Assembly: GCA_016649615.1 (NCBI GenBank)
Contig: JAENXK010000005.1
Location: 1 to 40,308 of the forward strand
DNA: 40,308 nt
Origin: Thermoleophilia bacterium
GTDB lineage: Bacteria > Actinomycetota > Thermoleophilia > Solirubrobacterales > 70-9
Direction of reading: 5' to 3'
Shown: one piece after another, positions 16,967 to 24,054 of the stretch
Layout of the letters: the number at the start of each line of letters is the position of its first letter
How positions within the stretch are numbered: the stretch's first letter is position 1
Made by a program: the position numbers and the translations under genes
The notes under the pieces: generated by a model
Told to the model about the DNA's origin: nothing
Database searches by the model: none
What the model saw: only the letters and a program-made list of their open reading frames with translations

Positions 16967-18234
16967 CCAGTCGTCTTGACGGTCACGGTAATCGGGTCGA
17001 ATTCGGCGCCGTCAATGTAGGTGCAGGGCCCGGGGTTGCCTTCGCAGAGCCGGAGCGACTCTGCCCCTGCCGCGGTCAGGCTGGTCGGAACTCCAGTCCA
17101 GGTCTGTTTGCCGGGGACATCGGTCTCGGGGACGATCGAACTCGTATCCAGGTTCGCGAAATCGATCCGCTGGGCCGGGATCCAATCGCTGATCCCGGTG
17201 CCGAGATCGGTCGTGTTGGTATCCACGTCGGCGATCAGTCGTGAATTGTCGCCATCAATCACCACCGTCGGGTTCGACAGCACGATCCGGAATCCGTGGG
17301 GTGCGTTGCAGAACAGAATCGAGCCGGACCCGTTCAGCACCGCCTGGTCGTCGGCCGAGCCGGAACCGTTGGCGGCGTACTCGGCGTCATCGGGAAAGGT
17401 GAAGCCGGTCGGTGGCGGCCCGGGGAAGGGCAGCCTGTTGACCACGGCGCCATCCAGGCCGACTATTTTGCCGATCCCGGCGATGTAGCCGCGCAGGCTC
17501 AACTTGACTCCCCAGGTGATCGGATTCCCGGCCGAACTGACGGCGCCGTTCAGCTCCGGCAGCGGAGTCGCGGCCGGCAGGGTTCCGGCCGTTTTGGTGT
17601 CCGCTTCGAGCCCGCATTCGGCCAGGTACGGATCCTCGAACGCCGCCTGGACTCCGAGGTCCATCTTGCCGATCGTGCCTTTGGGCGCCTGCTTCAGCTT
17701 CAGCTTGTTCTTCGCCTTCTTGATCGCCTTTCCGGCCAGGGAGAACTTGCCTTTGCTGATCTCGACCGTGCCGGCCACAGGGTCGACAGCTGACTTGCCG
17801 TCGACCTTGGCCACGGTGGTCAGCTTGCCTCCGAGCTTTCCTTTGACCGTGGTCTGCTTCGTCTTGGACTTGATTACCAGGCCGCGCAGCTTGAACTGAC
17901 GCTTGCCACGTTTAAGTGTGATGCCGCCCCGCAGGGTGACCTTCGCCGTCCCGGTTACCTGGGCGTCGCCGGCGGTGGCCGTTATCCGGGTCCTGCCGCT
18001 GCTGAGCTTCTTGCGGGTGGCCGGAGACTGAGCCTTGAAACGCACGCCCTGGTTGATCAGTTTCTGGCCGGCCTTGCCGGTTCCCAGGGTGACCACCGAC
18101 GACCCGGAGGTCTCCACCGCCCCGGCGGAGCCGGCGAACGAACCCCCGAGAACGACCACTGCCCCCAATAGTAGGAAAGCCATCGCCAGAAAGAGGCGCA
18201 AAGGTGATTGAAAGGTGAACATTGTGGGGCTCAT
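16963..18234 (-). CDS. Secreted HtaA-domain haem-binding-like protein, first copy
   Basis: A 423-residue protein with a signal peptide (hydrophobic core 'LFLAMAFLLLGAVVVLGG') and a Lys/Gly/Thr-rich N-terminal beta region (about 45-190). A C-terminal HtaA-like domain spans about 235-420. 'ITWGVKLSLRGYI' supplies Tyr250, the equivalent of the haem-coordinating tyrosine in HtaA. 'LFCNAPHGFRIVLSNP' supplies His313, which fits the histidine that hydrogen-bonds that tyrosine. An AAGGAG ribosome binding site lies ten bases before the ATG. A candidate iron-box lies about 54 bases upstream, so this is probably the first gene of an iron-repressed three-gene operon. Corynebacterial HtaA proteins usually sit next to hmuTUV, as here. 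Confidence 0.82.
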   Translation of the reverse strand: MSPTMFTFQSPLRLFLAMAFLLLGAVVVLGGSFAGSAGAVETSGSSVVTLGTGKAGQKLINQGVRFKAQSPATRKKLSSGRTRITATAGDAQVTGTAKVTLRGGITLKRGKRQFKLRGLVIKSKTKQTTVKGKLGGKLTTVAKVDGKSAVDPVAGTVEISKGKFSLAGKAIKKAKNKLKLKQAPKGTIGKMDLGVQAAFEDPYLAECGLEADTKTAGTLPAATPLPELNGAVSSAGNPITWGVKLSLRGYIAGIGKIVGLDGAVVNRLPFPGPPPTGFTFPDDAEYAANGSGSADDQAVLNGSGSILFCNAPHGFRIVLSNPTVVIDGDNSRLIADVDTNTTDLGTGISDWIPAQRIDFANLDTSSIVPETDVPGKQTWTGVPTSLTAAGAESLRLCEGNPGPCTYIDGAEFDPITVTVKTTG

Positions 18235-18287
18235 TGCGGTGATTATCTCCTTGTCGGGAAGTGGCCTGTCGCCACGACTGCCTGCTG

Positions 18288-18305
18288 TTAGGTTTACCTA
18301 TCTAA
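18288..18305 (-). promoter_or_regulatory. Candidate DtxR/IdeR-type iron box upstream of the HtaA operon
   Basis: The plus strand reads TTAGGTTTACCTATCTAA, with the inner inverted repeat TAGGT-TT-ACCTA. It resembles the corynebacterial/mycobacterial iron-box consensus TTAGGTTAGCCTAACCTAA but is one base shorter and imperfect on one side. Its place, 54 bases before the first HtaA start codon and next to haem-uptake genes, is what makes it credible. Binding by a regulator is inferred. Confidence 0.5.
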
Positions 18306-18364
18306 TCCAGAGTGATGTTATTGGAATTGGCCTGCGCGGCGCCCGGTACCGGTTCTGCCGCGGT

Positions 18365-19201
18365 TCAAACCCGGCCCAGCCACTCAACGTGGAGCCCGGA
18401 TCGTCCTTCATGGCTGATCAGTTCCGCCTCGACGTTCCAGACTTCACCGATCAACTCCTTAGATAACACCTCAACAGGGGGTCCGGTTGCGATCGTCGCC
18501 CCATCGGACATGACCACCACCCGGTCGGCGACAGCCGCGGCCAGGGCGAGATCGTGAACGATCAGCACGATTCCATAGCCGTCGTGCACCAATTCGCGGA
18601 GGAGTTCCGAGACCGCGGCGGTGGCTCCCAGGTCAAGCTGGGCGGTCGGTTCGTCGGCGACCAGGACCGGCGCGCCCTGGGCCAGGCCGACCGCGATCTG
18701 CACACGCTGCAGCTCACCGCCGGAAAGGGTGTTCAGCTGGCGGTCCTCCATGCCTTCCAGGCGGGCCCGGGAAGTCGCGCTGGCAATCGCTTCACGGTCT
18801 ACGGCGGAAAAGGACTGCAGCGGCTTCAGGTGAGCCGAGCGCCCGATCGCAACCGCATCGCTGACCGTGACGCCGTTCGGAACCTGGGCCCGCTGGGGCA
18901 CGAAGGCCCGCAGCCGCGCCAGCCGGCGCCCCCGGATCGCGGAAATGTCTTCACCCGACCAGCGGATGCTGCCTCCGGTCGCTTTCTGAAGACCGCAGAA
19001 AGCCCGGGCGAAAGTCGACTTGCCGGCGCCGTTCGGCCCGACCACGGCAACCAGCTCGCCGCTCTCGAGACAGAGGTCGGCGCGCTTCAGGATATCGGTC
19101 TTGCCGATCGTGACCTGCACCGCTTCCGCCTCCAGAAGCGGCGGCGTCACGGATGCGGCCTGGCCTGATGCGGAGTCAGTGCCCGCTCGCGGGTCCGGCA
19201 T
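18365..19201 (-). CDS. hmuV: Haem/iron ABC transporter ATP-binding protein (HmuV-like)
   Basis: A 278-residue FecE/HmuV-type ATPase that powers the adjacent permease. Visible motifs: Walker A GPNGAGKS at 55-62, Q-loop around 'VPQRAQ' (101-106), signature LSGGELQ (159-165), Walker B 'VLVADEP' (179-185) and the switch histidine in 'IVHD'. An extra 20-residue polar N-terminus precedes the fold. The ATG overlaps the TGA of the permease gene by one base, so the two are coupled. A haem substrate is suggested by the HtaA and HugZ-like neighbours and the IsdE-like binding protein. On its own the ATPase could serve a siderophore importer equally well. Confidence 0.88.
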   Translation of the reverse strand: MPDPRAGTDSASGQAASVTPPLLEAEAVQVTIGKTDILKRADLCLESGELVAVVGPNGAGKSTFARAFCGLQKATGGSIRWSGEDISAIRGRRLARLRAFVPQRAQVPNGVTVSDAVAIGRSAHLKPLQSFSAVDREAIASATSRARLEGMEDRQLNTLSGGELQRVQIAVGLAQGAPVLVADEPTAQLDLGATAAVSELLRELVHDGYGIVLIVHDLALAAAVADRVVVMSDGATIATGPPVEVLSKELIGEVWNVEAELISHEGRSGLHVEWLGRV

Positions 19202-20205
19202 CAGACCACCTTCCTGAGCAGCCAGAGGAAGACCGGTACCCCGAGCAGAACCATGAATGGACCCACCGGCATCTCGATCGGGGCCCGGATGGTCCGGGCC
19301 AGAGTGTCTGCGGCGACCAGGAGGGCTGCCCCGCCCAGGGCCGAAACCGGAATCACGAAGGTGTGATTGTTGGTGCCTCCGGCGAGCCGGACGATGTGCG
19401 GGATGACCAGGCCGATGAAGCCCACCAGTCCGGCGATCGCCGCCGCCGCCGAAGCCAGGACGGCCGCCGCCACCGCCGCGGTGAGCCGAATCGCCCGAGG
19501 GCGGGAGCCGAGCGATGCGGCGACATCGTCGCCCAGCATCAGCCGGTCGAGCGGGCGCACCAGAAATGCGGCCAGCACGAAACCCACGGCGAAATACGGC
19601 CAGATGATTTCGAGGCTGTTCCAGCCGTCCGAGGTGAGCCCGCCGACCAGGAAGAAGATCCCCGAAGGCACCCGGTCGGGGTAGGCGGCGATCAGGGCCG
19701 CGGTTCCGGCGGCGAACATCGAGGCAATCGCGATCCCGGCCAGGATCACCCGTCCGACCCCTCCGCCGGACGGCCCCGAGAAGCCGATCGAAAAGACCAT
19801 CGCCGCGGCCAGCAGGCCGAAAACCAGGGCGCTGACCGGCAGGAGGTCGAGGTCTTCGGGCCGCAGCAGAATGATCAGCATCGCCCCGAAACCGGCCCCG
19901 CTGGTCACTCCGATCACATCCGGTGAGGCGAGCGGATTGGCCAGGGCGCCCTGGAGTACCGCCCCGGCCACCCCGAGGGCGGCCCCGACCAGGATCGCCT
20001 CGACGGTACGCGGCAGACGCAGGACCTCGACTATCTGGGTCGCCGGACCCGGAGCATCCTTTCCGGTGAGGATGTCGATCACTTCGTGAAGCGGGATCTT
20101 GACCGCACCGAGGGCCAGCGATGCCCCGACCGCGGCGAGCAGGGCGACCAGCAGGAAAACAGTTACCGCACTGCGGCGAAGGCCTCCCGCGGTTACCGCC
20201 CCCAC
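19201..20205 (-). CDS. hmuU: Haem/iron ABC transporter permease (FecCD/HmuU family)
   Basis: A 334-residue FecCD-family permease that should form the homodimeric channel of the importer. It shows about ten hydrophobic helices. Family landmarks include 'GAALGVAGAVLQGALANPLASPDVIGVTSGAGFGA' (given here only as the segment at about residues 77-111), 'LAGIAIASMFAAGTAAL' and 'FIGLVIPHIVRLAGG', the last being the coupling region that contacts the ATPase. The start is a GTG at 20205, ten bases after the stop of the binding-protein gene. Order binding protein, permease, ATPase is the usual one for hmuTUV operons. Confidence 0.9.
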   Translation of the reverse strand: MGAVTAGGLRRSAVTVFLLVALLAAVGASLALGAVKIPLHEVIDILTGKDAPGPATQIVEVLRLPRTVEAILVGAALGVAGAVLQGALANPLASPDVIGVTSGAGFGAMLIILLRPEDLDLLPVSALVFGLLAAAMVFSIGFSGPSGGGVGRVILAGIAIASMFAAGTAALIAAYPDRVPSGIFFLVGGLTSDGWNSLEIIWPYFAVGFVLAAFLVRPLDRLMLGDDVAASLGSRPRAIRLTAAVAAAVLASAAAAIAGLVGFIGLVIPHIVRLAGGTNNHTFVIPVSALGGAALLVAADTLARTIRAPIEMPVGPFMVLLGVPVFLWLLRKVV

Positions 20206-20215
20206 CGCTTCGCGC

Positions 20216-21139
20216 CTACCTGTTCTTCAGGTAGTTCTGGCGGATTTTGCCGATAACTTTGGCCACGTCTGTGCCGGCCTGGAGCATCGCGTTGTCGGTC
20301 GAGACATAAACCCGGTCGTTCGTTGCGGCCTTGGTGGAACTCCAGGCCGGGTTCTCCTTGATGTACTCGATCATCGCCGGGATATCTTCGGTGTTGGCAT
20401 GCGGCACGCCGATGATCACATCGGGGTTCTCGGCGATCACGGTCTCGTCCGAAATCCGGGCGAAACCGCCGCTCGCCGTGGCCCCGCCGGTCAGCAGCCG
20501 GCCGCCGGCCTGCTTGACCAGCTGGCCGCCCCAGCTGTTTCCGAGGAAGGTGTAAGGGGTTCGGCCGACACCGAGGATCAGCATCACCTTGGGCCGCCTG
20601 CGGATTCCCCGGGTCTGCTTGCGGAGCTGTTTGCGCATCCGCCTGACAAGCTTCCTGCCTTTCTTCTGGCGACCGACCACCCGGCTGATCATTTTCGTCT
20701 GCCTGTAGACCGCACCGAGGCTCTTGGGGTCGGACTCGATCACCTTGATCCCGAGCTGCCTCATGCCCTCACTTCCCTTCGCCCAGCGCGGCGAAGAAAA
20801 AACGATCCTGGGCCGAATCTGGGCCAGCTGTTCCAGATTTGGCCCGCTGGGGTGTGAAAGTGGCAGCACCCGGGTGGTCGAAAGCACCGGCTTTAGGCGG
20901 CGGTCACCGCCGAGGGTCTGTCCGACCGCCTTCGGCCGGACTCCGAGCAGGGCCATCGTATTGGCGGCGAAAGGAGTCAGGGCGACGATTCGTTCGCTCT
21001 TCGCCCGGGCCGGCTGCAACGGAGCCATCAGCGAGAGCAGGGTGACCGAGAGCAGTGCGACCGCGGCCGAGACCATTCTGAATCCCCGGGTGGACGATCC
21101 GCTGAGCAGTGGCGATTGGGGCGTGGTCGCTGGGTTCAT
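20216..21139 (-). CDS. hmuT: Haem-binding periplasmic-type (IsdE/HmuT-like) substrate-binding protein
   Basis: A 307-residue class III substrate-binding protein with the two-lobe layout: 'RIVALTPFAANTMALLGVRP', a central basic helix, then 'NPDVIIGVPHANTEDI'. The C-terminal half matches staphylococcal IsdE as I recall it. His247 in 'PHANTED' falls on the IsdE haem ligand His229. The other IsdE ligand, Met78, falls on 'SHPSG', where Ser or the nearby His96 stands instead. The signal segment (about 22-46, 'VSAAVALLSVTLLSLMAP') ends in ARA-KSE with no lipobox cysteine, unusual for a monoderm binding protein. It may be free, or held by an uncleaved signal helix. An AAGGAG site precedes the ATG. 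A candidate iron-box lies about 165 bases upstream, shared with the divergent haem-oxygenase-like gene. Confidence 0.82.
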   Translation of the reverse strand: MNPATTPQSPLLSGSSTRGFRMVSAAVALLSVTLLSLMAPLQPARAKSERIVALTPFAANTMALLGVRPKAVGQTLGGDRRLKPVLSTTRVLPLSHPSGPNLEQLAQIRPRIVFSSPRWAKGSEGMRQLGIKVIESDPKSLGAVYRQTKMISRVVGRQKKGRKLVRRMRKQLRKQTRGIRRRPKVMLILGVGRTPYTFLGNSWGGQLVKQAGGRLLTGGATASGGFARISDETVIAENPDVIIGVPHANTEDIPAMIEYIKENPAWSSTKAATNDRVYVSTDNAMLQAGTDVAKVIGKIRQNYLKNR

Positions 21140-21301
21140 ATTCCGGGGGGAACTCCTTGGGGGCAGAAAGTCGGGGGTGACAAGTCGAGGGGGGTCTGGT
21201 GATGGAACACGCGCAGAGGCAAAACGGACCTGCGCGAGGGCCGAACGCTACCGGGAGGCGGGAGCGGGCCTTTCTTGAATTCCCTGTACTTTGGTCGGGA
21301 T

Positions 21302-21320
21302 AGGGTAGCCTAATTACCCT
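21302..21320. promoter_or_regulatory. Candidate DtxR/IdeR-type iron box in the divergent promoter region
   Basis: AGGGTAGCCTAATTACCCT has perfect six-base arms (AGGGTA/TACCCT) around a seven-base centre, and its GTAGCCTAA core matches the iron-box consensus core TTAGCCTAA in eight of nine bases. It lies between the binding-protein gene (minus) and the HugZ-like gene (plus, starting 31 bases away), so one repressor site could govern import and degradation of haem together. Confidence 0.58.
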
Positions 21321-21350
21321 TCCAACCGATCCTGCAACGCCGCTCCCGCG

Positions 21351-22229
21351 GTGCCGAAAGCGAGCTTCTTGCCCAGCCAGACCGAATCCCAGCCTGATCC
21401 CGCCGCCGTCGTCGGGGCCCACGACCTCCCCGAGGGAATGCCTCTGCCGAAGGTACCCCCGATGGCCCGCGATGGTGAACGCCGCACCGCGGCCGAGGAA
21501 GCCCGCACGATCGTCGCCGGCACCACGTCGGGATCATTGGCGACCCTGAGTGAGGATGGCACCCCCTGGGCCTCGCTGGTCACCTTTGGAACCCTCGAAG
21601 ACGGGTCCCCGGTGCTCTGCCTCTCCCACCTGGCCGAGCACGCCCGCAATCTCGAGAAAAACCAGCAGGCTTCGCTCATGGTCGCAGACCCGACCCACAC
21701 CGGCGACGCGCTGGAGGGAGGCAGAGTCACCCTGGCCGGCCGGGTGGTCCGCTCGGACGAGAGCCCGAATGAGAAATCGGCCCGCGACGCCCACCTGGAA
21801 GCAGTGCCGAGCGCTTCGATGTATGCCGACTTCAACGATTTCACCTTCTGGATCCTCGAGATCGCGAGGGTCCGCTGGGTCGGTGGCTACGGCCGCATGG
21901 ATTCGGCGTCCGGCGAGGACTACGCCGCGGCCGAACCCGACCTGGTCCAGCCCCAGGTGCCCGACGCGATCGCCCACCTCAACGCCGACCATCCCGATGC
22001 CCTGCTGCTGATGGCCCAGGCCTTCAGCGACCACGACGAATCAACCGCGGCCCACTGCACCAGCGCCGACCGCTACGGGCTGGACCTCGCCCTGGAGACC
22101 CCGCAGGGCAAGCAGGCGACCCGGATCAATTTCACCGAGAGGATCGACCAGCCCAACGGACTGCGGGCGGCCACTGTGGATCTGGCCCGCCGGGCCCGGC
22201 AGGCCGTCGCTCAGCCGCTCGGCCGGTAG
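21351..22229 (+). CDS. HugZ-like haem-degrading enzyme (PNPOx-like fold plus DUF2470)
   Basis: A 292-residue protein with a split-barrel pyridoxamine-phosphate-oxidase-like domain (about 45-190, 'TAAEEARTIVAGTTSGSLAT' through 'GRVTLAGRVVR'). A C-terminal DUF2470 domain follows at about 200-285 ('AIAHLNADHPDALLLMAQAF'). This pair of domains is the HugZ/HutZ arrangement, in which haem is bound and opened to release iron. The His/Asp in 'NADHPDA' match the conserved DUF2470 motif. The start is uncertain: the GTG at 21351 has no ribosome binding site and would suit a nearly leaderless message 31 bases from the iron-box, while ATGs at 21438 and 21462 lie closer to the usual family start. Its 3' end overlaps the convergent gene by 19 bases. 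Confidence 0.82.
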   Translation: MPKASFLPSQTESQPDPAAVVGAHDLPEGMPLPKVPPMARDGERRTAAEEARTIVAGTTSGSLATLSEDGTPWASLVTFGTLEDGSPVLCLSHLAEHARNLEKNQQASLMVADPTHTGDALEGGRVTLAGRVVRSDESPNEKSARDAHLEAVPSASMYADFNDFTFWILEIARVRWVGGYGRMDSASGEDYAAAEPDLVQPQVPDAIAHLNADHPDALLLMAQAFSDHDESTAAHCTSADRYGLDLALETPQGKQATRINFTERIDQPNGLRAATVDLARRARQAVAQPLGR

Positions 22230-23923
22230 ATCGTCATTCCGTAGAAAGTGCCGGTCCAGATCGAGCGGGCCGGCCCGATCTCGGTCGCCGCATAGAACGA
22301 GTTGTGGCAACTGCCCGGCAACTCGTCGAGGGTCGGCTGAAGGATCGGCAGAATCCCGGTCTGATCGAAGATGCCCAGCGCTTCGTCTGAGCATTTCTGC
22401 TGCTCGGACCGGGCGAAGAATCGTGACTTGCCGTTCTTCCAGTTCAGGCCTCCGACGCCCCATATGCCGGCCTGCTGCTCGATGCCGTAGGCGGTGCCGG
22501 AGCGACCGCTGATCGAGGGGATCCCGTTCGGAACCGAAATCTTGCGGTTGTCCCAGACCGAGCGGCACCGCTGTTTCTTCTGGTTCCAGTCAATCCGCTC
22601 CATGCCCTTGGGCGCCGCGTCCGGATCGCCTCCGCGTAAAGCTGCCTGGGCAGTCCTGAGCGTCTCGGTAAGGCCATCCGGGAAATCGAAGTCGATTTCG
22701 TTGTTCACCAGCAGACTGCCGTGCCCCCTGACAGCGACTGACTGCTCGGAAAGCGAGGTGGTCGCGCCGGGGTCGCCGAAACGTACCGGATACTCGCAGG
22801 CCATCCTGCGGGGCCGGTCACCTCCCATGCCTTTCCAGTCCTTCGGCGGACGATCGCGCCAGAAAAGGTCGAGGTGCATCAGATCCTGGCCGTCAGTGAT
22901 CACCACGAACTTGTCCTGACCCCGACCGGTACCCATCAGGCTCGGCGTCGAGCCGGATCCTGCCCCGAGCCGGATTTCCGAGACATCGGAACCCGCGTCG
23001 TAGCCGGATTGCCACCTTTCGGTCAGCCGGTTCTTGCCGGCGTCGTGGTCGAACCGTCTCATCCTGGTCGACGTGACGACGTAGATTCCCCCCTTTTCAT
23101 CCGCCGCGATGTTGTTGGAGACCGTCTCGAGTTCTTCTTCAGGCGCGTCGCAGTTGTCGTTGATCGCGATGGTCCTGAGGTTGTCATCGGTCATTTCCCC
23201 GGGCTTGCGTGGCACGGTCCCGACCACTCCGCGCTCGGTCGCGAAAGCGACATAGCCGTCGTAGGTCATGGTCGCGCCGACCAGGACGTCACCGGCCCCG
23301 CAGAAAGCACGCTCAGGCAGAAAGTACCTCTTGCGAAGGGCGATCGGCGAGTTGACGCGATCTTTGGTCCCGTCTTCGAAGACGTCAAAGAACCGCTGGC
23401 GCGGGACGATGAACCGCCCTCCCCGGTCGAGAATGTTGTAGGCGCCGGTGATTCCGCCCGCGATCGGCGGAGGCGGGTTGTCTTCGCGCTCTTCCGGGAC
23501 GTAGAGGTCGATCAGCCGGCCGCTGTTGACCCCGGCCTTGAAGACGACCCGGCGATCGAATGCGTCGATCAGAGAGCCCCAGGCAGCTCGTCCGCCGTCC
23601 GGGTAAGCCTCGCTGAACTCGATCTGGATCGGCGTCCCGGGCAGATCGACGTGCTGGGTAACCACCCGCCCGCTCTCGAGGCCCCGGCTGGGGGAGGAAC
23701 CCTGGGCATAACTTCCCCGGTGGGAGGCCGACCACCGCGACTGAGCCAGATGCGGATTACAGGGCGGCTCGCTGCCTCCCCGGAGCTGCTTGCATCCCGC
23801 CGCGGCTTGTCCGGCCGAGGGAACCAGAAGCAAGACCGCACCGACGGCGACCATCGCCGCTGCCAGCCCCGAACGCCGCCTGCGCGAGCGACTTGGCCCC
23901 GGGGTCTTGCCCTCCGGGATCAT
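22211..23923 (-). CDS. Secreted protein of unknown function, beta-propeller-like
   Basis: I place the start at the ATG at 23923, just before an Arg-rich segment and a signal helix ('LAAAMVAVGAVLLLVPSAG'). A GTG at 24055, touching the stop codon of the upstream gene, would add 44 polar residues. The mature part (about 540 residues) is rich in beta-strand-like stretches with Gly/Asp turns, such as 'GYVAFATERGVVGTV', 'KGGIYVVTSTRMRRFDHD' and 'QDKFVVITDGQDLMHLDLF'. These look like blades of a beta-propeller. Six or more cysteines suggest disulfides outside the cell. I do not recognise the family. It follows the acyl-CoA dehydrogenase gene on the same strand and converges on the haem locus; a link to either is not shown. 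Confidence 0.65.
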   Translation of the reverse strand: MIPEGKTPGPSRSRRRRSGLAAAMVAVGAVLLLVPSAGQAAAGCKQLRGGSEPPCNPHLAQSRWSASHRGSYAQGSSPSRGLESGRVVTQHVDLPGTPIQIEFSEAYPDGGRAAWGSLIDAFDRRVVFKAGVNSGRLIDLYVPEEREDNPPPPIAGGITGAYNILDRGGRFIVPRQRFFDVFEDGTKDRVNSPIALRKRYFLPERAFCGAGDVLVGATMTYDGYVAFATERGVVGTVPRKPGEMTDDNLRTIAINDNCDAPEEELETVSNNIAADEKGGIYVVTSTRMRRFDHDAGKNRLTERWQSGYDAGSDVSEIRLGAGSGSTPSLMGTGRGQDKFVVITDGQDLMHLDLFWRDRPPKDWKGMGGDRPRRMACEYPVRFGDPGATTSLSEQSVAVRGHGSLLVNNEIDFDFPDGLTETLRTAQAALRGGDPDAAPKGMERIDWNQKKQRCRSVWDNRKISVPNGIPSISGRSGTAYGIEQQAGIWGVGGLNWKNGKSRFFARSEQQKCSDEALGIFDQTGILPILQPTLDELPGSCHNSFYAATEIGPARSIWTGTFYGMTIYRPSG

Positions 23924-24054
23924 CTCTCGGCTCGTTCCAGCTCTGGATTCAGAATCGTCGGCACTGACTCCTGAACTGACGGACCGCCCCGGGGTTGCGG
24001 TCAACCGGGAATCCGGGCCGTCTGAGAACAGACCCGCCGCCCGGGCGAAGGCCA

